In this document: positions 8,587-17,007 of the stretch, one piece after another
How positions within the stretch are numbered: the stretch's first letter is position 1
How the letters are laid out: every line of letters starts with the position of its first letter
Source: Actinomadura flavalba DSM 45200
Lineage (GTDB): Bacteria > Actinomycetota > Actinomycetes > Streptosporangiales > Streptosporangiaceae
DNA length: 64,000 nucleotides
NCBI RefSeq assembly: GCF_000374305.1
Contig: NZ_KB894093.1
Coordinates: 1,984,001-2,048,000, forward strand
Direction: 5' to 3'
Notes under the pieces: model-generated
Databases searched by the model: none
Told to the model about the DNA's origin: nothing
What the model saw: only the letters and a program-made list of their open reading frames with translations
Translations under genes and position numbers: made by a program

Positions 8587-9009
8587 GTGGAATGTCTCGT
8601 TTGCGCGCGCCGACGGTCCGACGAGTGGATCGCGGACGACGAGCACTGGCGCGTCGCGCACGCGTTCGGGACGTCGCTGCCCGGCTGGCTGGTCCTCGTG
8701 CCGAAGCGGCACGTGACGGCGGTCGCGGACCTCACGGACGCCGAGGCGGCGGGACTCGGGACGTGGCAGGTGCGGCTGTCGCGGGCTCTGCACGACGCGA
8801 CCGGGTGCGCGAAGACGTACGTCGCGCAGTTCGCCGAGGCGGACGGGTTCGCGCATGTCCACTTCCACGTCGTACCGCGCGCGGCGGCGCTGCCCGCCGA
8901 GCGGACGGGCCCCGGCGTGTTCGCCTACCTGCGCGACGGCGTCGAGGTGCCCGCGCGGGAGCGGGACGAGATCGTCCGGCGGTTGCGGCGAGGGCTGGGA
9001 GCGTTGTGA
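8587..9009 (+). CDS. HIT family protein
   Basis: The 140-residue protein carries the histidine-triad motif HVHFHVV, with histidines at 90, 92 and 94, plus an N-terminal CxxC (ECLVCARR) seen in zinc-containing HIT hydrolases. Members hydrolyse nucleotide phosphoramidates or dinucleoside polyphosphates. The GTG start at 8587 lies 7 bases after TAGGGT (8574-8579), another leaderless-type arrangement; the longer frame upstream is antisense or out-of-frame sequence inside the previous gene. It follows the GlxA-type gene by 10 bases. Confidence 0.85.
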   Translation: MECLVCARRRSDEWIADDEHWRVAHAFGTSLPGWLVLVPKRHVTAVADLTDAEAAGLGTWQVRLSRALHDATGCAKTYVAQFAEADGFAHVHFHVVPRAAALPAERTGPGVFAYLRDGVEVPARERDEIVRRLRRGLGAL

Positions 9010-9059
9010 GTGGGGAGGGTGGGAGGGTTGGGGCGGAACGTTGACGGAAGGGTGACGGG

Positions 9060-9854
9060 ATGACGAGCGCACTGGTGCTGGGCGGCGGCGGAGTCGCGGG
9101 CATCGCCTGGCAGATCGGGGTGCTGGCGGGCCTCGCGGACGCCGGACGGGACGCGACCGGGGCCGATCTGGTCGTCGGGACGTCGGCGGGGGCGGCCGTG
9201 GCGGCGCAGCTCGGGGCCGGGCTGTCGCTGGAGGCGCTGTTCGCGCGGCAGGCCGACCCGGCGTTGCAGACGCCGGAGGAGGTGCCGTCCGGGCCGGTCG
9301 GGGTCGTGCTGGAGACGATGCTGCGGCTCGTCGGGGAGATCAGCGACCCGGCCGAGAGGCGCCGTGCCGTCGCGGAGTTCGCGCTGGACGCGCCGACGCC
9401 GCCGGAGGAGACCCGCCGCAAGGTCATCGAGGCCCGGCTGCCGAGTCACGACTGGCCCGACCGCGACGTCAGGATCACCGCCGTGGAGGCGAGCGCCGGG
9501 ACACCCGTCGTCTTCGACCGCGCCTCCGGCGTCTCGCTCGTGGACGCGGTCACGGCGAGCTGCGCCGTCCCCGGCGTCTGGCCGCCCGCGACGATCGGCG
9601 ACGCGCGCTACATCGACGGCGGCGTCCGCAGCCTCGTCAACGCCGACCTGGCCGAGGGCCACGACCGCGTCCTCATCCTCGCCCCCAGCGCGGACCCGGC
9701 CCTCGACGAGCAGATCGCCGCCCTCACCGGCACCGTGGAACTCATCACCCCGGACGAAGCCTCGCTCGCCGCCTTCGGCCCCGACCCGCTCGCCCCGTCG
9801 ACGCGCACCCCCGCCGCCGAGGCCGGCCGAGCCCAGGGCCGCACGCACACCTGA
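9060..9854 (+). CDS. Patatin-like phospholipase
   Basis: The 264-residue protein shows all patatin signatures: the oxyanion glycine loop LGGGGVAGIAW at 7-17, the nucleophile motif GTSAG with Ser42, and the catalytic DGG with Asp186. Patatins are Ser-Asp dyad acyl hydrolases acting on phospholipids or other acyl esters. There is no signal peptide, so it is probably cytoplasmic. RBS GGAAGGG precedes the ATG. The last 15 residues are Ala/Pro/Arg-rich. Confidence 0.87.
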   Translation: MTSALVLGGGGVAGIAWQIGVLAGLADAGRDATGADLVVGTSAGAAVAAQLGAGLSLEALFARQADPALQTPEEVPSGPVGVVLETMLRLVGEISDPAERRRAVAEFALDAPTPPEETRRKVIEARLPSHDWPDRDVRITAVEASAGTPVVFDRASGVSLVDAVTASCAVPGVWPPATIGDARYIDGGVRSLVNADLAEGHDRVLILAPSADPALDEQIAALTGTVELITPDEASLAAFGPDPLAPSTRTPAAEAGRAQGRTHT

Positions 9855-10492
9855 CCCTCGCCGTACGCAGAGCGCCGACGCGGGTCAGGCTCACCGGCCC
9901 GGCACATCGAGCCCGGTCCTGATTGTGAGCACGTGTTCCCACGGCCGTGGCGGGCCACGCCAGGCCGCGCACGCGCGCCTAGAGCCGCCCGCCACGGGTC
10001 CGTGGGGCGGCGCACGTGCCTAGCCTGCGCTGAACGCGCACCGTGGGTCACGCACGCCTGGGGCCAGTACGCGGCATCGCGTCTTGGAGCTCGGCGCGGT
10101 CCGTGGGGTCGCGCCCGCCTGGGGCCGGTCTTCGATGCGGACCGCCGTGGGGTTGTGTAGACGCCTGACGCTCGCGCGCTGACGTGTACATCCGCCGTCG
10201 AGGTCGACCGCGTCAGGGCCGCGCACGCGTTGACGCTGACCTCTCGGTGCATGCTCGCTGGGTACGCCCAGAGGTCGCGATCACGCTGAGCCCTCACCGC
10301 CAGTGCTCCCTTCGACGCGCCTCCAGCGCCGAGGCCGGTCGCGTGTCCGGAGTCGCGCAGGCGGTTGCGGGCCGTGGCTTGTGCTGGGTGCGGTGGGATG
10401 GGGTGGGCCAGAACGTGACAGGGCCCCTCCGCGCCTGGATGGGCGGAGGGGCCCTGGACGAGTGTGGGTTCCCCCGAGGAGTGACGGCGTCG
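9855..10492. repeat. Gene-free stretch with degenerate GC-rich repeats
   Basis: No convincing gene is present between the patatin stop and the small peptide gene. From about 9935 to 10160 a degenerate unit recurs every 50-60 bases, with cores such as CCGTGGGTCACGCACGCCTG (near 10042), GGTCCGTGGGGTCGCGCCCG (near 10100) and related copies near 9945 and 9998. All frames through it are arginine-rich, interrupted or lack an RBS. The end of the stretch contains the terminator at 10420-10455. Confidence 0.5.
10420..10455 (-). terminator. Strong terminator of the 31-residue peptide gene
   Basis: Perfect 13-base-pair stem (AGGGCCCCTCCGC / GCGGAGGGGCCCT) with a 10-base loop, 38 bases past the stop of the small minus-strand gene. 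No long T run follows, which is common for actinomycete terminators. Confidence 0.75.
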
Positions 10493-10588
10493 TCAGTACG
10501 GCAGGACTCGGCCGGAGGGGGTCCGGAGGTCGAGCGGGCTCGGTTGACGTGGCGGTTTCGGGCGCTTGATGAGCTGCTGCCGTGCCAT
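10493..10588 (-). CDS. Orphan 31-residue Arg/Pro-rich peptide
   Basis: A short frame starts MARQQLIKRPKPPR, continues with PSPLDLRTP and ends SGRVLPY. It has eight Arg/Lys, seven Pro and one Asp, so it is strongly basic. It was found by reading the minus strand: the ATG at 10588 is preceded by a very strong ribosome site (AGGGGGGAG, 7 bases upstream), and 38 bases past the stop lies a perfect 13-bp terminator. RBS, compact frame and dedicated terminator together support a real monocistronic gene. It has no signal peptide or membrane segment. I do not recognise the family. Possibilities are a ribosome- or nucleic-acid-binding peptide, a peptide precursor, or a regulatory leader; no modifying enzyme lies next to it. 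Confidence 0.6.
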   Translation of the reverse strand: MARQQLIKRPKPPRQPSPLDLRTPSGRVLPY

Positions 10589-10900
10589 GGTGATCATCTC
10601 CCCCCTTCGGCGGGAAGTTAATCCGCCGTCGAGTCGATGTCGCGCCCGCGACACCTTCACCGGCGCGACCTCAGTGAGGTTTCGCCGAGCCTATGCGACG
10701 AGATCGGGGTCTTCGCAGTACTTTTCCGTGATCAAGCTGGCTATGGGTTGCCATACAGCCACTTTACGTAGGCTTACAGCCCCCTAGATTCGGGCAATTC
10801 GGGCCATCGTCCGCGCCAGGAGACTGTATCGATGTGGTATTGGTCACACTGGTGACGCTCGTCCTTGGCCCAAGCGCACCCCATGCCCTGGCACCGACGG
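10589..10900. other. Intergenic leader of the small peptide gene
   Basis: 312 bases without a gene, lying between the MFS stop and the peptide start. It is noticeably less GC-rich than its surroundings near 10700-10800 and probably holds the peptide gene's promoter and a long leader. I could not fix a single promoter. A small inverted repeat (GTCAC near 10843, GTGAC near 10852) is the only clear structure. Confidence 0.35.
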
Positions 10901-12115
10901 CTAGACGGCGTCCGGGCCGCCGACGGGGCTGCGCGCCGGTGTGGCAGGCCGCTGCGAGCGGCGGACCGCGACGACGGAACGGAGGGGGAACGCGATGAGC
11001 AGTGCGGCAGCGACCAAGAGCCCGCTCGCCCACGGAGGTCCGAGGCTCCCGGCCGAGGTACCGAGCGTCGTCGCGGCGATGAGCGGTCCGGCGGCGGCGC
11101 CGACGTTCAGCGCGGCCGTCGCGTAGGAGCCCGCCATGGTGGGGGCTCCCGCCGCCTCGTAGAGGACCCGCGTGATCAGCGTGCTGCCCACCGCGAACGA
11201 CAGGGCTCCTTGCAGGAACACGAGGACGAGCAGGGCGGGCGGCCAGTCTGCTAGCAGTGCCAGGGCGGGCCAGCCGACGAGCAGCGGCGGGCCCCCGGCC
11301 GCGAGGACCAGGCCGGGGCGCCGGTCGGACCACCGCCCGGCGACGGTGACACCGACGAAGGAACCGGCACCGAAGAGCATCAGCGCCACCGGAACCCACA
11401 GTTCGCCCAGCCCTGCGGGACCGGTGACGACGGGAGCGAGGAAGGTGAAGGTCGCGAAGGTCGCCGCGTTCACCAGCGCGCCGAGCAGCATCACCAGCGC
11501 CAGCCGCACCCTTCTGAGCTGTGCGAACTCCGCGCGCAAACTCGGTGAGCCGCTATCGGCCGCATCCGCCGGACGCGCGGGGACGCCGACGAGGACGCCG
11601 ACGGCCGCGGGCAGGCAGAGCGCGGCGACCGCCCAGAACGCGGCCCGCCAGCCCAGGAGCGCGCCGAGGACGGACCCTCCGGGAACTCCGGCGATCGTGG
11701 CCACCGTGGTACCCGCCAGCAGCACGGCGAGGGCGCGTCCCTTCCGGTCGGCGGGAACCAGCGTGGCGGCGGTCGTCAGGGCCACGGCGAGGAATCCGGC
11801 GTTCGCCAGCGCCGCGACGACCCGGGACGCGAACAGCACCGGGAAGCTCGTGGTGACAGCGCCCACGGCGTGGGCGGCCAGGAAGACGAGGAGGAAGCCG
11901 AGCAGGCTCGACCGGCCCGGCCGACGGCGGGCGAGCACCGCCATCAGCGGAGCCCCGACGATCATGCCGACCGCGAAGGCCGAGGTGAGTGTGCCCGCCG
12001 TCCCGACGCTGACGTCGAGATCCGAGGCGATGTCCGGCAGGAGACCGGCGAGCATGAACTCCGAGGTGCCCATGGCGAAGACGGCCATGGCGAGCAGGAA
12101 CAGCGCGAGAGGCAT
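10901..12115 (-). CDS. Cmx/CmlR-type MFS drug exporter
   Basis: The 404-residue, 12-TM major facilitator opens with ALFLLAMAVFAMGTSEFMLAG and LLPDIASDLDVSVGTAG, the hallmark of the actinomycete chloramphenicol exporters (Cmx/CmlR group) and their sugar-efflux relatives. A motif-A loop APLMAVLARRRPGR follows TM2. Function is inferred to be proton-driven efflux of phenicols or a related small molecule. GGAG sits 9 bases before the ATG. Upstream lies the repeat array, with no cotranscribed gene. The C-terminal 20 residues are Arg/Pro-rich and variable. Confidence 0.82.
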   Translation of the reverse strand: MPLALFLLAMAVFAMGTSEFMLAGLLPDIASDLDVSVGTAGTLTSAFAVGMIVGAPLMAVLARRRPGRSSLLGFLLVFLAAHAVGAVTTSFPVLFASRVVAALANAGFLAVALTTAATLVPADRKGRALAVLLAGTTVATIAGVPGGSVLGALLGWRAAFWAVAALCLPAAVGVLVGVPARPADAADSGSPSLRAEFAQLRRVRLALVMLLGALVNAATFATFTFLAPVVTGPAGLGELWVPVALMLFGAGSFVGVTVAGRWSDRRPGLVLAAGGPPLLVGWPALALLADWPPALLVLVFLQGALSFAVGSTLITRVLYEAAGAPTMAGSYATAALNVGAAAGPLIAATTLGTSAGSLGPPWASGLLVAAALLIAFPLRSVVAVRRSQRPATPARSPVGGPDAV

Positions 12116-13455
12116 CGAGTGGCTCCGAGGTGAGGAGAGGCACGAGAGGTCATCTCGTCACCGCGGCCAGTCCCCGGGCGCACGCGTCCGACCGCGCGTC
12201 ACGGCGCGACGGCGGACCTACGAGCTCAGCGGTGCAGGGGGCTGACGGCGTGACCGAAAGCCCCCGCCCTGTCTGCCTCAGGACTCGACATGGCCCGCAC
12301 GCTACCCGACCGGCGCCCACCCGGCACCTCGAAGCTCCCACCCCGCCCACACCACGACACGCAAGGACACGGCCAACCGCCTCCACCCACACGAACACCA
12401 CCGAGGCACCGCCCAGCTCCCCGCCGCGACGGGCAGCCAACACGACGGCAGCCGACGCGACGGATCGACTGCGCCTTCGCCGGAAGCCAACGCGGGTGCC
12501 ACCGGGCCGCCTTCGCCCGCTGCGGCCCCACCGAGCCGCCAGCGCTCGCTGGGGAACCGCCGAGCCGCCAGCGCTCGCTGGGGAACCGCCGGGTCGCCTT
12601 CGCCCGCTGGGTGCCGTCGGGCGCCCTGGCGGCACGGCGCCTGACGCGGCGGACCGGGTATGCGGCGCCAGAAGGGCGCTGGCCCCGCTGCCGTCTTCGC
12701 CTGCCTCGGCACCACCCGGCACCACCCGGTGCCGCCCGGTGCCGCCCGGTGCCGTGGCGGGAAGGCGATCGACGTGGTGGAGCGGGTGCGTGCCGTCTGA
12801 AGCTGACGCGGGCGCCGCCGGGCGGTCTTCGCCCGGTGGGACACCGCCGGGTGTCGCCTGGTGCCGTGGCGGTGCGGCGGCTGGCGCGTGGGGCCGCCGT
12901 GCGCGCCTCCCGGAAGGGAGCTGGCGCCGGTGGGTCATCCTCGCCCACTGCGGCCCCGCCTGGTGCTCTGGCAATACAGCCGCCGACACGTGGAGCGCCG
13001 TGCGCGCCGCCGGGAAGGGTGCGGGCGCCGCTGGGCCGTCTTCGCCCGCTAGGGCACCAGGCTGGTGCCGTCTGGTGTGGCGGCTGGCGCGTGGGGCGCC
13101 GTGCGCGCCGCCGGAAGGCGCTGCGACGACGCGGGCGGGCAGGTCGGGGTCGTCGCGGGGGACCGGTTCGAGGAAGACCTCGTCGATCTCCGGGTGCGCC
13201 TCGCCCAGCTCCTGCGCCATCCGCACGCAGGCGCGCTCGACGTCACGCCGTTGGGGCGCCTTCGTCCGTCGGAGCGCCGCCGGGTGGCGTCTTGGTCTGG
13301 TGGTGCGGTGAGCGGGTGTGTGCCGCCGGGGTGGGCGTGGCTGGGTTGTTTTCGCCCGCTGGGCAGCGCTGGGTTTGTTCCGGTGTCTTGGTGGCTGGTG
13401 TGGGCGTCGTGCTTGCCGTTGGGGTTGTGGGTGGGTGGAGGGTTGGCGTGGGGGG
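12116..13455. repeat. 1.3-kb gene-poor region with about 100-bp degenerate repeats
   Basis: No intact gene is supported here. A core of the type TTCGCCCGCTG recurs near 12511, 12599, 12694, 12825, 12938, 13040, 13257 and 13350, spaced roughly 90-130 bases, and each copy is embedded in a longer imperfect unit (for example GGCGGCTGGCGCGTGGGG and GCCGTGCGCGCC near 12880 and 13080). Inside it a perfect 29-bp tandem duplication lies at 12532-12560 and 12561-12589. All reading frames across it are open but compositionally meaningless, an effect of the GC bias. Confidence 0.6.
13122..13250 (-). pseudogene. Decayed coding fragment inside the repeat array
   Basis: About 42 codons read like real protein in one minus frame: DVERACVRMAQELGEAHPE continues into IDEVFLEPVPRDDPD. 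The amino-acid balance and amphipathic pattern differ sharply from the Arg/Pro/Ala noise on both sides. It resembles a C-terminal tail of a transporter regulatory domain, but I cannot name the family firmly. There is no RBS and no domain around it, so it is probably a gene remnant or a shuffled fragment. Confidence 0.35.
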
Positions 13456-14304
13456 TTAGGAGGTGATGTCTCGGGTGCGGAAGCGGCGGAAGGCCAGGGA
13501 CAGGAAGATGAGGGAGTAGGTGAGGGAGAGGGCGGTGCCCTTGGCCATGCCGGTCCACTGGATGTCGGGTTGGAGGGCGTCCATCCAGGAGTACATCCAG
13601 TGGGTGGGGAGGAAGTCGCGCCAGGAGCCGAGGGCGGTGACGGCGTCGAGGATGTTGCTGACGATGACCAGGCCCACGGCGCCGCCGACCGCGCCGAGGG
13701 GGGAGTCGGTGGTGACGGACAGGAGGAAGGCCAGCGCGGCGACGACGAGCTGGCTGACGACGGCGTAAACGACGATGACGCCCATGCGGCTCAGCGCGGT
13801 GTCGACGGGGACGGTGCCGCCGGTCGGGAGGGACACCGGGCCCCAGCCGAACGCGACCGTCCCGGCGATGAGCGACATCAGGGGCAGGCTGATCAGCGCG
13901 ACCGTCGCGTAGCCGAGCGCGACGATGAGCTTCTGCCGGAGCAGCCGCGCGCGGGGCACCGGCGCGGCGAGCAGGTAGCGCAGCGACGACCAGTTCGCCT
14001 CGCTTGCGACGGTGTCGCCGCAGAACAGGGCGACCGCCACGACGAGCAGGAAGCCGGTCGAGACGAACAGGGCGAAGAGCGCGAAGTTGAGGGCGCTGGA
14101 CGTGGCGACGTCGACCAGGCTCGGGAAGCCGTCGGGGCCGGGGTCGCCGCCGATCTGGAAGGCGCCGACCAGGACCCACGGCAACAGCAGCAGGATCGCG
14201 AACGCGAACAGCGTGCGCCGTCGCCGGAACTGCCGGACCGCCTCGACGCGCAGCGGCAGCGTGTGCCGGACGTCGTAGCCGGGCGCGGTCGCGGTGCCCC
14301 TCAT
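13456..14304 (-). CDS. ABC transporter permease
   Basis: The 282-residue protein has six predicted membrane helices (about 34-54, 78-100, 130-155, 180-200, 208-232 and 256-275) and matches the ABC-2 permease type that pairs with separate ATPases. Its ATG overlaps the stop of the hydrolase-ATPase gene by 4 bases (ATGA), so it is translationally coupled to it. Together they should form an exporter, with the ATPase part of the upstream protein energising this subunit. Substrate unknown. Confidence 0.82.
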   Translation of the reverse strand: MRGTATAPGYDVRHTLPLRVEAVRQFRRRRTLFAFAILLLLPWVLVGAFQIGGDPGPDGFPSLVDVATSSALNFALFALFVSTGFLLVVAVALFCGDTVASEANWSSLRYLLAAPVPRARLLRQKLIVALGYATVALISLPLMSLIAGTVAFGWGPVSLPTGGTVPVDTALSRMGVIVVYAVVSQLVVAALAFLLSVTTDSPLGAVGGAVGLVIVSNILDAVTALGSWRDFLPTHWMYSWMDALQPDIQWTGMAKGTALSLTYSLIFLSLAFRRFRTRDITS

Positions 14305-16874
14305 GAGCCCTCTCCGATGATCTCCAGGAACGCGTCTTCCAGGCGCCGCCCCGACCCGGTGATCTCGGAGACAGGACCGGCGGCGACGCGCCGTCCGCCG
14401 GACATGACGACGGCGTGCGTGCACGTCTGCTCGACCTCGGCCAGCAGGTGACTGGACACGATGACGGTGCGGCCCGCGGCGGCGTACCGGACGAGGACGT
14501 CCCGCATCTCGCGGATCTGCGGCGGATCGAGGCCGTTGGTGGGTTCGTCGAGGACGAGCAGGTCGGGCAGCCCGAGCATCGCCTGCGCGATGGCGAGCCG
14601 CTGCCGCATCCCCTGGGAGTAGGTGCGGACGGCCCGGTCGAGCGCGGAGCCGAGGTCGGCGATGGCGAGCGCCTCGTCGAGGTGCGCGTCGGCGGCGGGA
14701 CGGCCCGTCGCGCGCCAGTACAGGTCGAGGTTGTCGCGGCCGGACAGGTGCGGGAGGAAGCCGGGCCCCTCGACGAACGATCCGAGCCGGGACAGTACGG
14801 GCGCGCCGGGCGTGACCCGGCGCCCGAAGATGCGGATCTCGCCCGCGTCGGGGTGGATGAGCCCCATGAGCATGCGCAGGCTCGTCGTCTTTCCGGCGCC
14901 GTTGGGCCCGAGCAGCCCGAGCACCTGGCCCTTCTCGACGCGGAACGACAGGTCGGAGACGGCTCGGTGACCGTTCTTGTACTGCTTGGTGAGCCCGGTG
15001 ATCTCCAGCGGGACGTCGGCGAGGGCGGCGTCGTACTCGCCGTCGCGGGGACGGCGGCCGCGCCCGGTGAGCAGGATCGCGGCGGCGATGACGGCGGCGG
15101 CGAGCGGCAGCGCCCACACCCACGCGGGCACCCCGGCCGCCGGGGCCGTCAGCGCGGGGACCGTCGGCACGGACAGCGGCGACACGGCGGCGACGCGGTA
15201 GGACGCGGGCGCGACGGGCGTCGTGAAGCCCATGTCGGTCGTGGCGACGACGACGCGGAGCCGGTGGCCGCGGTCGAAGCGGTGGTCAAGCGCGGGCAGC
15301 GTGACGGTGACCTCGCGGCCGTCCCCGGCGTCGGGCACCCGGAACGGCGCGGCGATGCGCTTGGCGGGGACGGGCGCGCCCTCGGCCGCGACGTCGTAGA
15401 GCTTGGCGAACAGCGGGACGTCGCCGCGCCCGGTCACCCGGAGCCGGACGGTGGCCGACCCGGTGACCTGCGTCGGCTCGGCGACCGGCGCGGTGTCGAA
15501 CGTGGCGCTCTGCCCCGGCATGTCGACGGGCAGGCCGCCCCCGAACCCGCCGAGATCGCCCAGGCCGCCGAGCGCGCCGAGCCCCGGCAGCGCGGAGATC
15601 GACGCCGGGGTTCCGCCCGCCGGGTTGTGGACGGTCTGCTCGTTCCCGGTGAGCGCGAGGTCGCGGGTGCCCGCGCGCAGCCCCGGGTAGCGGGACGCCG
15701 ACGCCGCCTGGACGATGACCTGCTGCGTGGACGAGTCGATGCCCCCGGCCCGGGTGACGGTGAAGGCGGGTTCCTCGCCCTTGACGCCGCGCAGCCGCTC
15801 GTCGAAGAAGGCACGGACGCGTCCGTCGATGCGGGCGGTCTCGCCGTCGCCGCCGTCGTGCCCGCCCTGGAACCACACCATCGACACCGGTGCGCCGGTC
15901 GCGGCGATCATGCGGGCGTTGGCGTCGGCGTGGTCGAGCGGGAAGAGCGAGTCGGACTGGCCCTGGACGATCAGCGCGGGAACCCGGACACGCCCCGGGT
16001 AGGCGGCGGGGCTCGACCGCTGGAGCGTCGCGATGGCGGCGGCGTCGGCCCGGCCGGTCTCGGCGACCTTCTGGTACATGGCGCACAGGTCGGGCAGGAA
16101 TCGCCCGCAGGCGGTCTCTCCGGCGCCGCCGGTGAAGAACAGCCCGGCCCACAGCTTCTTGAACACGCCCAGCTCGGCCCCGCCCGCGCTCGGGGCGCCT
16201 CCGGTGCTGGGCGGCGCGTCGGGCCCCGGCGACGCCGCCGGGACGGCCCCGGCGGGCGACGCGGCGTTGGGGAACAGCGCGTCGGGCAGGCTGTTCCACG
16301 TGATGCGCGGGGCGATGGCGTCGACGCGGCGATCGTGCGCGGCGGTGAGCAGCGCGATGGCGCCGCCGTAGGACTCGCCGGTCATGCCGACGCGCGGGTC
16401 TCCCGGGGCGTCGAGCCGCACTTCGGGGCGGGCGGCGAGCCAGTCGATGAGCTGCCGCGTGTCCTTGACCTCGTAGTCGGGGGAGTTGAGGGCGATCTGC
16501 CCGGTGGACCGGCCGAAGCCGCGCGCCGACCAGGTGAGGACGGCGTATCCGGCGCGGGCGAGCCGTTCGGCCTCGGCGCGGGTGTCGTCCTTGGAACCGC
16601 CGAAGCCGTGCCCGAGCAGCAGCGCGGGCGCGCGGCCCGGGGCGTCGGGCAGGAAGAACGAGGTGTCGAGCGTGACGCGTTGATCGTCGCGCGGGCCGTC
16701 GACCACCTGGATGCGCTGGTGAACCGCGCGGACGGGCGCTTCACCGGACGTCACGCCCCAGACGACGCCTCCGGCCGCGAGCACGGCGAGCGCCGCCCCG
16801 GCCGCGCCCCATCGCTTGGCACGCCCGGTTCGTTTCCAGCGTTCGCGGAGCCGCTCCGCACCCCTCGGCCTCAT
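14301..16874 (-). CDS. Fused S15-type alpha/beta hydrolase and ABC ATPase
   Basis: One 857-residue chain joins two enzymes. A basic N-terminus and TM helix (about 22-42) lead to a CocE/X-Pro dipeptidyl peptidase-like hydrolase (about 55-570), with nucleophile GESYGG (Ser168), probable Asp308 (QGQSDSLFP) and His339 (FQGGHDGG), and a jelly-roll C-terminal part. A second TM helix at about 583-603 is followed by an ABC ATPase (624-857): Walker A GPNGAGKT at 656-663, signature YSQGM near 752, Walker B LLVLDEP near 772, H-loop SSHLL. The two helices place the hydrolase outside and the ATPase inside. An 11-residue Ala/Pro/Gly linker and a Gly-rich stretch (431-448) lie within the hydrolase. It is coupled to the permease downstream. 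Confidence 0.88.
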   Translation of the reverse strand: MRPRGAERLRERWKRTGRAKRWGAAGAALAVLAAGGVVWGVTSGEAPVRAVHQRIQVVDGPRDDQRVTLDTSFFLPDAPGRAPALLLGHGFGGSKDDTRAEAERLARAGYAVLTWSARGFGRSTGQIALNSPDYEVKDTRQLIDWLAARPEVRLDAPGDPRVGMTGESYGGAIALLTAAHDRRVDAIAPRITWNSLPDALFPNAASPAGAVPAASPGPDAPPSTGGAPSAGGAELGVFKKLWAGLFFTGGAGETACGRFLPDLCAMYQKVAETGRADAAAIATLQRSSPAAYPGRVRVPALIVQGQSDSLFPLDHADANARMIAATGAPVSMVWFQGGHDGGDGETARIDGRVRAFFDERLRGVKGEEPAFTVTRAGGIDSSTQQVIVQAASASRYPGLRAGTRDLALTGNEQTVHNPAGGTPASISALPGLGALGGLGDLGGFGGGLPVDMPGQSATFDTAPVAEPTQVTGSATVRLRVTGRGDVPLFAKLYDVAAEGAPVPAKRIAAPFRVPDAGDGREVTVTLPALDHRFDRGHRLRVVVATTDMGFTTPVAPASYRVAAVSPLSVPTVPALTAPAAGVPAWVWALPLAAAVIAAAILLTGRGRRPRDGEYDAALADVPLEITGLTKQYKNGHRAVSDLSFRVEKGQVLGLLGPNGAGKTTSLRMLMGLIHPDAGEIRIFGRRVTPGAPVLSRLGSFVEGPGFLPHLSGRDNLDLYWRATGRPAADAHLDEALAIADLGSALDRAVRTYSQGMRQRLAIAQAMLGLPDLLVLDEPTNGLDPPQIREMRDVLVRYAAAGRTVIVSSHLLAEVEQTCTHAVVMSGGRRVAAGPVSEITGSGRRLEDAFLEIIGEGS

Positions 16875-16932
16875 GTCAGCAGCCTAGAGCGCTCCGCGAT
16901 CGCCCCTCACCGGCCGCGAGGAGGAACTTCCC

Positions 16933-16950
16933 CTGCGCCTCCGGGCGCAG
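16933..16950 (-). terminator. Short hairpin after TetR gene
   Basis: CTGCGCC-tccg-GGCGCAG, a 7-bp stem with a 4-base loop, 58 bases past the stop of the minus-strand TetR gene and before the hydrolase-ATPase start. Plausible but weak terminator. Confidence 0.35.
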
Positions 16951-17007
16951 ACCCTGCCACCTTCGTCGCACTCCGTGACCCCTCCACCACCTGAAGTCGG
17001 AGGCGGT

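Noticed and set aside
10766..10777. Second iron-box-like core (GTAGGCTTACAG)
   Set aside because: Only 8 of 12 core positions match and no iron-related gene is near.
12116..12300. Leader peptide and attenuator upstream of the chloramphenicol-type exporter
   Set aside because: A 21-codon frame and a 6-bp hairpin exist, but no RBS and no plausible stalling motif, so it was not called.
12130..13311. Long open frames of up to 390 codons in both directions in the repeat region
   Set aside because: Arg/Pro/Ala-rich in every frame at once, no RBS, no domains; an effect of GC bias over repeats.
12480..13400. CRISPR array
   Set aside because: Repeat units are imperfect, differ in length, and are not separated by unique spacers; no cas genes.
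13049..14179. 376-codon minus frame overlapping the ABC permease
   Set aside because: Shadow of the permease in another frame, followed by low-complexity sequence.
14415..16994. 859-codon plus frame
   Set aside because: Antisense shadow of the hydrolase-ATPase fusion.
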